This document shows positions 22,198 to 28,919 of a stretch of DNA of 44,570 nucleotides, in pieces. The position numbers and the translations under genes were made by a program. The DNA lies in contig NZ_BCRS01000028.1 of assembly GCF_001552715.1 (NCBI RefSeq), positions 1 to 44,570 on the forward strand, in the 5' to 3' direction. The notes below the pieces were generated by a model. That model ran no database searches and was not told where the DNA came from. It saw nothing but the letters and a program-made list of their open reading frames with translations. The stretch is from Mycolicibacterium vaccae NBRC 14118 = CIP 105934. GTDB lineage: Bacteria > Actinomycetota > Actinomycetes > Mycobacteriales > Mycobacteriaceae. How positions within the stretch are numbered: position 1 is the first letter of the stretch; the number at the start of each line of letters is the position of its first letter.

Positions 22198-23568
22198 ATG
22201 AGCGCCCCGTTTTTCAGCCGAGAACGAATCGTCGCTTCGCCCGGATGGAGCCGGTGGCTGGTCCCGCCCGCGGCGCTGTCCATCCACCTGTCCGTCGGCG
22301 CCGCGTATTCGTGGAGCGTGTTCAAGCTGCCGATGCAGGAGTCCCTCGGGATCTCCGGCACGCTGAGCGCCCTGCCGTTCACCGTCGGCATCGTCGTGCT
22401 CGGCCTGTCGGCGGCGATCTTCGGCACCTGGGTGGACCGCGCCGGACCCCGCGCGGCGATGTTCGCCGCGACCTGCTGCTTCTGCGGCGGATGGTTCGTC
22501 GGCTCCGCCGGTCTGCTGATCGGCCAATTCTGGTTGGTGCTGCTCGGTTACGGCCTGCTGGGCGGCATCGGCTGGGGCATCGGCTACATCTCGCCGGTCG
22601 GCACGCTGATCAAATGGTTCCCCGACCGGCCCGGCATGGCGACCGGGCTGGCCATCATGGGGTTCGGCGGCGGCGCGCTGATCGCCTCGCCGTGGTCGAC
22701 GGCCATGCTCGACATGTTCGGCACCGACACGGTCGGCATCGCGAAGACCTTCGCGGTACACGGCGCCGTCTACGCGGTCTTCATGTCGCTGGGTTGGATG
22801 CTGATCCGGGTGCCCCGCGCGGACTGGAAGCCGTCGAACTGGACGCCGCCGCCGGTGCAGAGCGATTCGATCGTCACCGGCGGGCAGGTCTCGGCCGGCA
22901 ATGCGGTCAAGACCCCACAGTTCTGGCTGTTGTGGATCGTGTTGTGTTTCAACGTGACAGCCGGCATCGGCATCCTGGAGAAGGCGTCGCCGATCTACCA
23001 GGACTACTTCCCGGCGGCGGGGGCGGCCGCCGCCGGGCTGGCCGCTGCGGCCGCGGGTTACGTCGCGATGCTCTCGCTGGGCAACATGCTCGGCCGCATC
23101 GGCTGGTCGAGTCTGTCGGACAAAATCGGCCGCAAGAACGCCTACCGGCTCTACCTCGGTGCGGGTGCACTGCTGTACCTGACGATCACGGTGATGGAGA
23201 ACTCCAACAAGCTCGTGTTCCTCGTCGCGACGATTCTGATCCTGTCCTTCTACGGCGCGGGCTTCGCGACGGTGCCGGCCTACCTGCGCGACCTGTTCGG
23301 CACCTTCCAGGTCGGCGCGATCCACGGCCGGTTGCTGACGGCGTGGTCGGCTGCCGGGGTGCTGGGCCCGATCATCGTGAACTTCGTGGCGGACCGGCAG
23401 GCCGACGCAGGCAAGGAGGGACCGGCCCTCTACACCCTGTCGTTCTCCATCATGATCGCGCTGCTGGTCGTCGCGTTCGTCGCGAACGAACTGATCCGCC
23501 CGGTGAACTCCAAGTGGCACGAATCCGACACGCCGCGAGCGACCGACAGAGAGGACGCGGTCCGATGA
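22198..23568 (+). CDS. MFS transporter, oxalate/formate antiporter (OFA)-like
   Basis: The 456-residue protein has 12 predicted membrane helices. OFA-family features include LSIHLSVGAAYSWSVFKLPM in helix 1, GTWVDRAGPRAAM after helix 2, GIGWGIGYISPVGTLIKWFPDRPGMATGLAIMGFGGGA in helices 4-5, and GRIGWSSLSDKIGRKNAY in the central-to-C-terminal half. OFA members exchange oxalate, formate or other monocarboxylates; the substrate here is unknown. ATG 22198 gives the standard start, MSAPFFS; GTG 22180 is upstream and less likely. The stop overlaps ATG 23565 of the small partner as ATGA. Confidence 0.88.
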   Translation: MSAPFFSRERIVASPGWSRWLVPPAALSIHLSVGAAYSWSVFKLPMQESLGISGTLSALPFTVGIVVLGLSAAIFGTWVDRAGPRAAMFAATCCFCGGWFVGSAGLLIGQFWLVLLGYGLLGGIGWGIGYISPVGTLIKWFPDRPGMATGLAIMGFGGGALIASPWSTAMLDMFGTDTVGIAKTFAVHGAVYAVFMSLGWMLIRVPRADWKPSNWTPPPVQSDSIVTGGQVSAGNAVKTPQFWLLWIVLCFNVTAGIGILEKASPIYQDYFPAAGAAAAGLAAAAAGYVAMLSLGNMLGRIGWSSLSDKIGRKNAYRLYLGAGALLYLTITVMENSNKLVFLVATILILSFYGAGFATVPAYLRDLFGTFQVGAIHGRLLTAWSAAGVLGPIIVNFVADRQADAGKEGPALYTLSFSIMIALLVVAFVANELIRPVNSKWHESDTPRATDREDAVR

Positions 23569-23717
23569 CCGACCAGCCCGCCGACACCGAGTTGCGTGAG
23601 TACACCCCGACGGTGCCCAAGGCCTACATCGTGTTGGCCTGGTTGTGGGTGGCCGTCCCGTTCGGCTACGGCCTCTACGAACTGCTGATCAAGGCCGGCC
23701 GGTTGTTCGGCGCATGA
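23565..23717 (+). CDS. MFS transporter small subunit (single membrane helix)
   Basis: The 50-residue protein reads MTDQPADTELREYTPTVPKA and then has one hydrophobic helix at about residues 21-43 (YIVLAWLWVAVPFGYGLYELL), ending KAGRLFGA. Small single-span proteins of this kind are found immediately after OFA-type MFS genes and are annotated as their small subunit. The ATGA overlap with the MFS stop implies coupled translation and a 1:1 complex, which is inferred. Easily missed because of its size. Confidence 0.8.
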   Translation: MTDQPADTELREYTPTVPKAYIVLAWLWVAVPFGYGLYELLIKAGRLFGA

Positions 23718-23725
23718 ATCATGCG

Positions 23726-24289
23726 TCAGGTCAACAGGTCTGACCAGAATGGCATGGTGGCGGTCGCCGCTGCGGTGCGGCTCCCGCCGGATCCGAATTC
23801 CTCGTCGACGTAGTCGGCCAGGTCCGCACCACAGGTGTGGACGTCGGTCCGCACCACCGACAGCACCGGATGGCCGGACGTTCCGCGACCGGCGGGCAGG
23901 TACCGGTGCGCACACACCGGGACCAGTTGCGGGACACGGGCCAGCTGGTACCGCGCGGTGCGCAGGGCGTCGCGCATCCTGGCGGGTCGCTGCCCCCACC
24001 CGGGCGCCCAGAACTGACCCCACTCCACCGCGAACAGGACACCCTCGACCGGCAGTTGCAGCCGCTTGGTCAGGCTTCTGCGGCCCTCGCTGCGCCAGTC
24101 GGGCCATCCGGGACCCACCGGCAGCCCGGCGGCCAGGAACGCCCGGTGGTCGTCGGCGAACTCGAAGCCGAAACCCGTTTCGACACCTGCCAACTCGTCA
24201 TCGGACAGGCCGGTGTCGATCGTGACCGTGCCGAGGGCGGCCAGCCGGGCGGCGGCTTCGATACCGAGGCGTTCACCGGTGGAGTCCAT
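23726..24289 (-). CDS. SMI1/KNR4-like family protein
   Basis: The 187-residue protein has the SMI1/KNR4 (SUKH-like) pattern: GLSDDELAGVETGFGFEFADDHRAFLAAGLPVGPGWPDWR-type N-terminus (about residues 27-68), a central WGQFWAPGWGQRP, and VPQLVPVCAHRYLPA at about residue 118, then SVVRTDVHTCGADLADYVDEEF. In bacteria this fold is common among immunity or protein-interaction proteins; no toxin gene is beside it, so a toxin-immunity role is not claimed. It starts 13 bases after the geranylgeranyl-reductase-like gene on the same strand, with no ribosome site seen at ATG 24289. It is convergent with the MFS small subunit. Confidence 0.65.
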   Translation of the reverse strand: MDSTGERLGIEAAARLAALGTVTIDTGLSDDELAGVETGFGFEFADDHRAFLAAGLPVGPGWPDWRSEGRRSLTKRLQLPVEGVLFAVEWGQFWAPGWGQRPARMRDALRTARYQLARVPQLVPVCAHRYLPAGRGTSGHPVLSVVRTDVHTCGADLADYVDEEFGSGGSRTAAATATMPFWSDLLT

Positions 24290-24302
24290 GTGCGCGCCGC
24301 GA

Positions 24303-25484
24303 TCAGAAGCTGTGCTGCGGACCCTGGGCCTTCTTGTAGAGCGCCTTGAGCATCCGGTCGCGGAACGCGGCGTTGTCGATCAGCTTCACGCCGGCGCCCG
24401 CCAGCCTGGGCTGACCGATCAGCTTGTGCATGATGCGACCGCGCCGATACTCCCGGCCCCACGCGGCTTCCATCCGCTGCGCATAGTTGGTGAAGTCGTC
24501 GGGGCCACCGTTGGTCAGTGCCGCGATCGCGCATTCGCCTGCGGCCAAACCGGATTCGAGTGCCTTGGAGATACCCGCACCCGAGGCCGGCTTGCCGGCG
24601 CCCAGTGAGTCGCCGGTGAACAGCACGCCGGGGCGCCACGGCGGCCACGCGGTGAAGCCCATCGGCAGCCGCCACGCGCGCACGCTCTTGTTCTTCTTGA
24701 GCTCTTCGATCGGCGGCAGCTCCCACTCGCGCGGCAGCGTGCGCAGGAAATCGCCGAGGAACTGGGTGGCGTTGATCGACTGCCAGTTCTTGTAACTGTT
24801 CACATAGCCGAGGCCGATGTTGAAGATGCCGTCGCCCATCGGGAACACCCAGCCGTACCCGGGCAGCTGATCGCCCTGGAACAGCAGCTTGAGGTAGATG
24901 TCGAGCGAATCGGAGTCCGGACGGTTGGCCGGCATCTCCGACCGGATCGCGATCGCCGAGTAGCCGTTGTACTCGGAGTCGATCTTGAGCGCGCGCTTGA
25001 TGGGGGAGTAGGCCCCGTCCGCGGCGATCACCGCGTCGGCATACACCTTCTCGCCGCCTTTGAGCACCACGCCGATCACTCGGCCGTTGGCGTCCAGCTC
25101 CGGGCCCGACACCTCGGCGCCCTGGCGGATCTCGGCGCCGACGGACTCGGCGTGCTTGAGCAGCACGGTGTCGAGGTGTTCACGGCTGACGGTGTGGCCG
25201 TGGTCGGGCATGCCGGGACGCTTGGGGAACGACAGCTCCCAGCGGCTCGGGCTGAACACCGTGACCCGGTTGACCCGGTGGTAGGTGGCGACCTCGTCGG
25301 CCAGGCCCATCTTCTGCAGGTAGCTGACCGCGCGCGCGGTCAGCCCGTCACCACAGGGCTTGGCTCTGGGGAACTGTGCCTTGTCGCACACCAGGACCTT
25401 CGCGCCGGTTTGAGCGGCCTGCCATGCGGCGGCCGAACCGGACGGTCCTCCACCTGCGATGACCAGGTCGTATCGCTGCGTCAT
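24303..25484 (-). CDS. Geranylgeranyl-reductase-family FAD-dependent oxidoreductase
   Basis: The 393-residue flavoprotein has the FAD dinucleotide fold GGGPSGSAAAWQAA at about residues 11-24, the family signature AKPCGDGLTARAVSYL at about residue 41, VIAADGAYSPIKRAL at about residue 148, and the second FAD motif FTGDSLGAGKPASGAGI at about residue 295. The family includes menaquinone reductase MenJ (Rv0561c) and archaeal and plant GGRs, which saturate isoprenoid double bonds. The second motif differs from MenJ, so a different lipid or terpenoid substrate is likely. A TACTAT -10-like hexamer on this strand (25516-25521) gives a short leader with GAGAGA before ATG 25484. It is divergent from the TetR gene at 25592. 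Confidence 0.85.
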   Translation of the reverse strand: MTQRYDLVIAGGGPSGSAAAWQAAQTGAKVLVCDKAQFPRAKPCGDGLTARAVSYLQKMGLADEVATYHRVNRVTVFSPSRWELSFPKRPGMPDHGHTVSREHLDTVLLKHAESVGAEIRQGAEVSGPELDANGRVIGVVLKGGEKVYADAVIAADGAYSPIKRALKIDSEYNGYSAIAIRSEMPANRPDSDSLDIYLKLLFQGDQLPGYGWVFPMGDGIFNIGLGYVNSYKNWQSINATQFLGDFLRTLPREWELPPIEELKKNKSVRAWRLPMGFTAWPPWRPGVLFTGDSLGAGKPASGAGISKALESGLAAGECAIAALTNGGPDDFTNYAQRMEAAWGREYRRGRIMHKLIGQPRLAGAGVKLIDNAAFRDRMLKALYKKAQGPQHSF

Positions 25485-25515
25485 TGATCTCTCTCGTCGA
25501 GCGGCTGTCGCAGCG

Positions 25516-25585
25516 ATAGTACCGAAAGACGCACCATTCGGCCGACCAGGTCTGAGCAGGTCAGCGACGTCTGAGCGGGTACAGT
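25516..25585. promoter_or_regulatory. Divergent promoter region with direct repeat
   Basis: TACTAT (complement of 25516-25521) serves the flavoprotein gene and TACAGT (25580-25585) the TetR gene. Between them GTCTGAGC occurs twice (25550-25557, 25569-25576), 19 bases apart. Confidence 0.4.
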
Positions 25586-25591
25586 GATCGG

Positions 25592-26332
25592 GTGCGACGA
25601 GGGTCGAGGGCGCGTTCTGCCGAGCAGGCGGGTGTCAAGGTGGACGCCCGCAGCGAACGGTGGCGAGAGCACCGCAAGAAGGTGCGCTCGGAGATCGTCG
25701 ACGCGGCGTTCCGGGCCATCGACCGGCTGGGCCCCGAGGTGTCTCTGCGCGAGATCGCCGAGGAGGCCGGCACCGCCAAACCCAAGATCTACCGCCACTT
25801 CACCGACAAGTCCGACCTGTTCCAGGCGATCGGCCAGCGGATGCGGGACATGTTGTGGTCGGCGATCTTCCCGTCGATCAACATCTCCACCGACGCCGCG
25901 CGCACCGTGGTCCATCGCGCCGTCGAACAGTACGTCCGGCTGGTCGACGAACACCCGAACGTGGTCCGTTTCCTGATGCAGGGCAGGTTCGCCGAACAGA
26001 GCGAGTCGGCGATGCGGGCACTCAACGAGGGCCGCGACATCACGCTGGCGATCGCCGACATGTTCAACGACGAGTTGAGCGAGATGGAGCTGGACTACGC
26101 GGCATTCGAGCTGGCCGGCTTCGCGACGTTCGGTGCGGCGGCCTCGGCGACCGACTGGTGGCTGGGCGCCGAGCAGGACAGCCCCCGGCGGCTGCCGTCG
26201 GAGAAGTTCGTCGAGTACCTGACCACGATCATGGTCGGGTCGATCAACGGCACCTGCGAGGTGCTCGGGATCAAGATCGACCCCGACGTGCCGCTGCACA
26301 AGGGCGTCAAGCGCCGCGAACAGGTCGCCTGA
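25592..26332 (+). CDS. TetR-family transcriptional regulator (Rv3050c-like)
   Basis: The 246-residue regulator has a TetR HTH (EIVDAAFRAIDRLGPEVSLREIAEEAGTAKPKIYRHFTDKSDLF-type pattern, about residues 35-80), then a long ligand domain typical of the group found near mycobacterial nrdE/nrdF2. The basic N-terminal arm (MRRGSRARSAEQAG) may contact DNA. The GTG at 25592 lies 6 bases after TACAGT (25580-25585), which implies a leaderless mRNA. GTCTGAGC is repeated at 25550-25557 and 25569-25576, 19 bases apart, just upstream: a candidate operator. It is divergent from the flavoprotein gene, which is its most likely target; in M. tuberculosis the counterpart neighbours the monooxygenase Rv3049c. 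Confidence 0.85.
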   Translation: MRRGSRARSAEQAGVKVDARSERWREHRKKVRSEIVDAAFRAIDRLGPEVSLREIAEEAGTAKPKIYRHFTDKSDLFQAIGQRMRDMLWSAIFPSINISTDAARTVVHRAVEQYVRLVDEHPNVVRFLMQGRFAEQSESAMRALNEGRDITLAIADMFNDELSEMELDYAAFELAGFATFGAAASATDWWLGAEQDSPRRLPSEKFVEYLTTIMVGSINGTCEVLGIKIDPDVPLHKGVKRREQVA

Positions 26333-26348
26333 GTTTCACCCTTTCGCT

Positions 26349-26410
26349 GCCGAGATTGCGTCCCCGTCGGGAAAAACCGCCCGATCACCGCGTGGAATGC
26401 GATTTCGGCG
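26349..26410. repeat. Intergenic hairpin family, copy 2
   Basis: The right arm 26389-26410 is identical to the right arm of copy 1 (5491-5512). The left arm GCCGAGATTGC (26349-26359) pairs with GCGATTTCGGC with two G-U pairs. It begins 16 bases after the TetR stop and would act as its terminator. Confidence 0.65.
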
Positions 26411-26467
26411 GGGAAGTTGAGGCAGATGCCTCATGACCCGGCTGCGTCGCACGCCGACGATCAGTGC

Positions 26468-27214
26468 ATGAACACTCACCTCACCCCCCGCGCCGCCGCT
26501 GCGGCCGTCACCGCACATCCTGTCCTGCCGCCCGGCGACGACGAACGGTTCGTCGGATTCGGCATCATGGGCCTGCCGTTCACGAGCGGCCACTATCTGG
26601 CGCTGCGTCAGTTCCCCGCAACGACGTTCGCGCCGGCCTACGTCTCGGTCTGGCACCGCGACCCGGCGTGCACCTGGACGTTCTACGCCACCACCCCGGG
26701 CGCGCAGAGCTGTGCGCGCTACTTCAGCTCGGCGACCCCGAACGATCCGGTCCAGTGCGGCATCGACCTGGCCTGGGAGTCGGAATGGTCGGTGCGCGTA
26801 GAGATCCCGGGACTTCTCCGGTGGACCGTCGGGATGCAGAACACCTGGGCCACAAGGCTGATGACGTCGATCGGGGGCCGGCTGCCCGAAGCGGCGTGGA
26901 CGAGTCCGGCTGCGTTGTCGACGATCAGCCGGATCGCCGGGCCCGCGCTCGGGGTCGGCGACATCCGGCTCACCGGCACGGCGGCCAACGGTCAGCGCTA
27001 CATGGTCGCGCCGAAGACCGTCTGGGCGGTCAGCGACTCCACCGCCACGGTGCGCGGCAACGATCTGGGCCCGATCGGGCCGCTGATGCGCCAGGCCCGC
27101 CTCGGCGACTTCCGGCTGCCGCAGCGCGGCATCGGCGTCATCGGATCCGGTCATTTCGAGACCTACGACGCCGCGCGGCATTCGGCGGCCGACCGCACCG
27201 TCGCATTCGGCTGA
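26468..27214 (+). CDS. Conserved-looking hypothetical protein, function unknown
   Basis: The 248-residue protein is not recognised. It has a hydrophobic, aromatic-rich N-terminal part (FVGFGIMGLPFTSGHYLALR; SVWHRDPACTWTFYATTPG), two nearby cysteines, a segment VQCGIDLAWESEWSVRVEIPG, and a C-terminal stretch of alternating hydrophobics. It has no signal peptide and no clear membrane helix. The alternating beta pattern suggests a lipocalin- or acetoacetate-decarboxylase-like beta barrel, which is only a guess. ATG 26468 is used; ATG 26426, with GGGAAG upstream, is a plausible alternative giving 14 more residues. It lies between hairpin-repeat copies 2 and 3, together with the HD-GYP gene. Confidence 0.6.
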   Translation: MNTHLTPRAAAAAVTAHPVLPPGDDERFVGFGIMGLPFTSGHYLALRQFPATTFAPAYVSVWHRDPACTWTFYATTPGAQSCARYFSSATPNDPVQCGIDLAWESEWSVRVEIPGLLRWTVGMQNTWATRLMTSIGGRLPEAAWTSPAALSTISRIAGPALGVGDIRLTGTAANGQRYMVAPKTVWAVSDSTATVRGNDLGPIGPLMRQARLGDFRLPQRGIGVIGSGHFETYDAARHSAADRTVAFG

Positions 27215-27233
27215 CCCGGCCCCCGTGCCCAGG

Positions 27234-27239
27234 CAGAAT
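27234..27239 (+). promoter_or_regulatory. -10 hexamer CAGAAT giving a leaderless HD-GYP mRNA
   Basis: CAGAAT ends 6 bases before ATG 27246, so the predicted transcription start is the A of that ATG. This decides the start over the upstream GTG at 27225. No clear -35 element is visible. Confidence 0.5.
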
Positions 27240-27245
27240 CATCGG

Positions 27246-28811
27246 ATGGCGCCGTCGGCCCCACGCGCGGCTCGAACGCCCAGCAGGGCCGAACTGCTGG
27301 CGGCGCTGTCGATTGCCATCGACCTCGGGCTCGGGCAGCCGGCCGAGCACATGTTGCGCTCGGCCGTCATCGCCACCCGCGTTGCGGACCGGCTGGGGCT
27401 GGACCGGGCGCAGCGCGACTGCTGCTACTACACGGCACTGATCATGTGGATCGGATGTCACGCCGACTCCCACGAGTACGCCCGCTGGTTCGGAGACGAC
27501 ATCGCCGTGCGCCACGACTCCTATCTGGTGGACTGGTCGGGCCTGCCGTATCTGCGATTCCTGATGTCCAACACCGGACGCGGGCAACCGCTGCTGCACC
27601 GATTGAGCTTGCTGGCCACACTTCTCGCGGATGCCCGGGGACAGATCTCCCGGCTCATCCACTCGCACTGCTCCTCGGCCGGCGTGCTCGCAGACCAGCT
27701 GGGCCTGAGCGCAGAGGTCCAATCGGTGCTGGGCTACACCTTCGAGCGATACGACGGCGGGGGACTGCCGGGCGGGGTCGCCGGCGACGCCATCCCGATG
27801 CCGATGCGGGTGGCCCAGCTCGCCGACATGGTGGAGGTGCACCACCGCACCTACGGCGTGGACGGAGCGGTCGCGATGGCCCGCAGCCGCCGGGGCGGAC
27901 AGTTCGACCCGGAGGTCGTCGACGCGTTCACCGCGGACCCCGAGGCGGTGCTGTCCGGTCCGGCGCCGGGGGAGGCCTGGGCGCTCGCGCTGCGTGCGGC
28001 GCCGGACTACGGCGATCGCCTCGGCGTCGCCGAACTCGATGCCCTGCTTGTCGCGCTCGGTGACTTCGTCGACCTCAAATGTCCTTTCACACTGGGCCAT
28101 TCACGTGCGGTGGCCGAGCTGGCGGCCGATGCCGCGACAGTGCTGGGCATGGCTCCCGACACTGTCACCCTGGTGCGCCGGGCCGGGCACCTGCACGACC
28201 TGGGCCGCATCGGCGTCTCCAACCAGATCTGGTCGAAACCGTCGTCGCTGACCGCGGGGGAGATGGAGCGGGTGCGGTTGCACCCGTATCTGACCGTGCG
28301 CATCCTGAGTCAGGTCGGCGGGCTCGACGGGGTCGCGCAGGTGGCGGGCAATCATCACGAAAACCTCGACGGCTCAGGCTATCCCAGAGGTCTGACCGCG
28401 TCGGCTCTAGACCTTCCCGACCGGGTGCTGGCAGCCGCGGTGGCCTATCAGTCGGCGCTGGAGCCGCGTCCGTACCGGGAGCCGCTACCGGCGGCGGGGG
28501 CGGCGGCCCGGCTGCGGGAACGGGTGCGCGACGGACAACTCGACGAGATGGCCGTCGACGCGGTGCTCCAAGCCGGCGGCCACCGCGGCCGGCGGCCCAG
28601 CCCCCGCCCCGCCGGCCTCACCCCCCGCGAGGTCGAGGTGCTGTGCCTGGTCGCGCGCGGTGCGTCGAACAACGAGATCGCGACCGCTCTCGGCATCTCC
28701 GGCAAGACCGCGCGCAACCACGTCGAACGGACCTACGCCAAGATCGGGGTGACCAACCGCATCGGGGCGAGTATGTTCGCGCTCACCCACGGCCTGGTCC
28801 ACCCCGGGTAG
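27246..28811 (+). CDS. HD-GYP-type phosphohydrolase fused to a LuxR-type HTH
   Basis: The 521-residue protein has three parts. Residues about 20-190 form a degenerate first HD-like region ending in GYTFERYDGGGLPGGVAGDAIPM. Residues about 265-410 carry a full HD-GYP set: LGHSRAVAELA, HLHDLGRIGVSN with the HD pair, and NHHENLDGSGYPRGL with the HH and GYP motifs. Residues about 455-521 are a LuxR HTH (LTPREVEVLCLVARGASNNEIATALGISGKTARNHV-type pattern). HD-GYP domains elsewhere hydrolyse cyclic di-GMP or related nucleotides; joined to an HTH the protein would be a one-component nucleotide-responsive regulator, which is inference. It is followed by hairpin copy 3. Confidence 0.8.
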   Translation: MAPSAPRAARTPSRAELLAALSIAIDLGLGQPAEHMLRSAVIATRVADRLGLDRAQRDCCYYTALIMWIGCHADSHEYARWFGDDIAVRHDSYLVDWSGLPYLRFLMSNTGRGQPLLHRLSLLATLLADARGQISRLIHSHCSSAGVLADQLGLSAEVQSVLGYTFERYDGGGLPGGVAGDAIPMPMRVAQLADMVEVHHRTYGVDGAVAMARSRRGGQFDPEVVDAFTADPEAVLSGPAPGEAWALALRAAPDYGDRLGVAELDALLVALGDFVDLKCPFTLGHSRAVAELAADAATVLGMAPDTVTLVRRAGHLHDLGRIGVSNQIWSKPSSLTAGEMERVRLHPYLTVRILSQVGGLDGVAQVAGNHHENLDGSGYPRGLTASALDLPDRVLAAAVAYQSALEPRPYREPLPAAGAAARLRERVRDGQLDEMAVDAVLQAGGHRGRRPSPRPAGLTPREVEVLCLVARGASNNEIATALGISGKTARNHVERTYAKIGVTNRIGASMFALTHGLVHPG

Positions 28812-28820
28812 GCGGGCCGG

Positions 28821-28883
28821 CGCCGAGATTGCACCCCGTGCGCCCGAATCGGTCGAACGAGCGCGTGGAATGCGGTTTCGGCG
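28821..28883. repeat. Intergenic hairpin family, copy 3
   Basis: The right arm 28862-28883 differs from copies 1 and 2 at one base. The left arm CGCCGAGATTGC (28821-28832) pairs with GCGGTTTCGGCG with three G-U pairs. It begins 10 bases after the HD-GYP stop. Confidence 0.65.
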
Positions 28884-28919
28884 GAATCGGTACCGGCGTT
28901 CCCAGGTACTATCGGGGCC

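Noticed and set aside
24303..25484. Assignment as menaquinone reductase MenJ
   Set aside because: The second FAD motif and the C-terminal half differ from MenJ (Rv0561c) and the neighbourhood is different, so only the family name is given.
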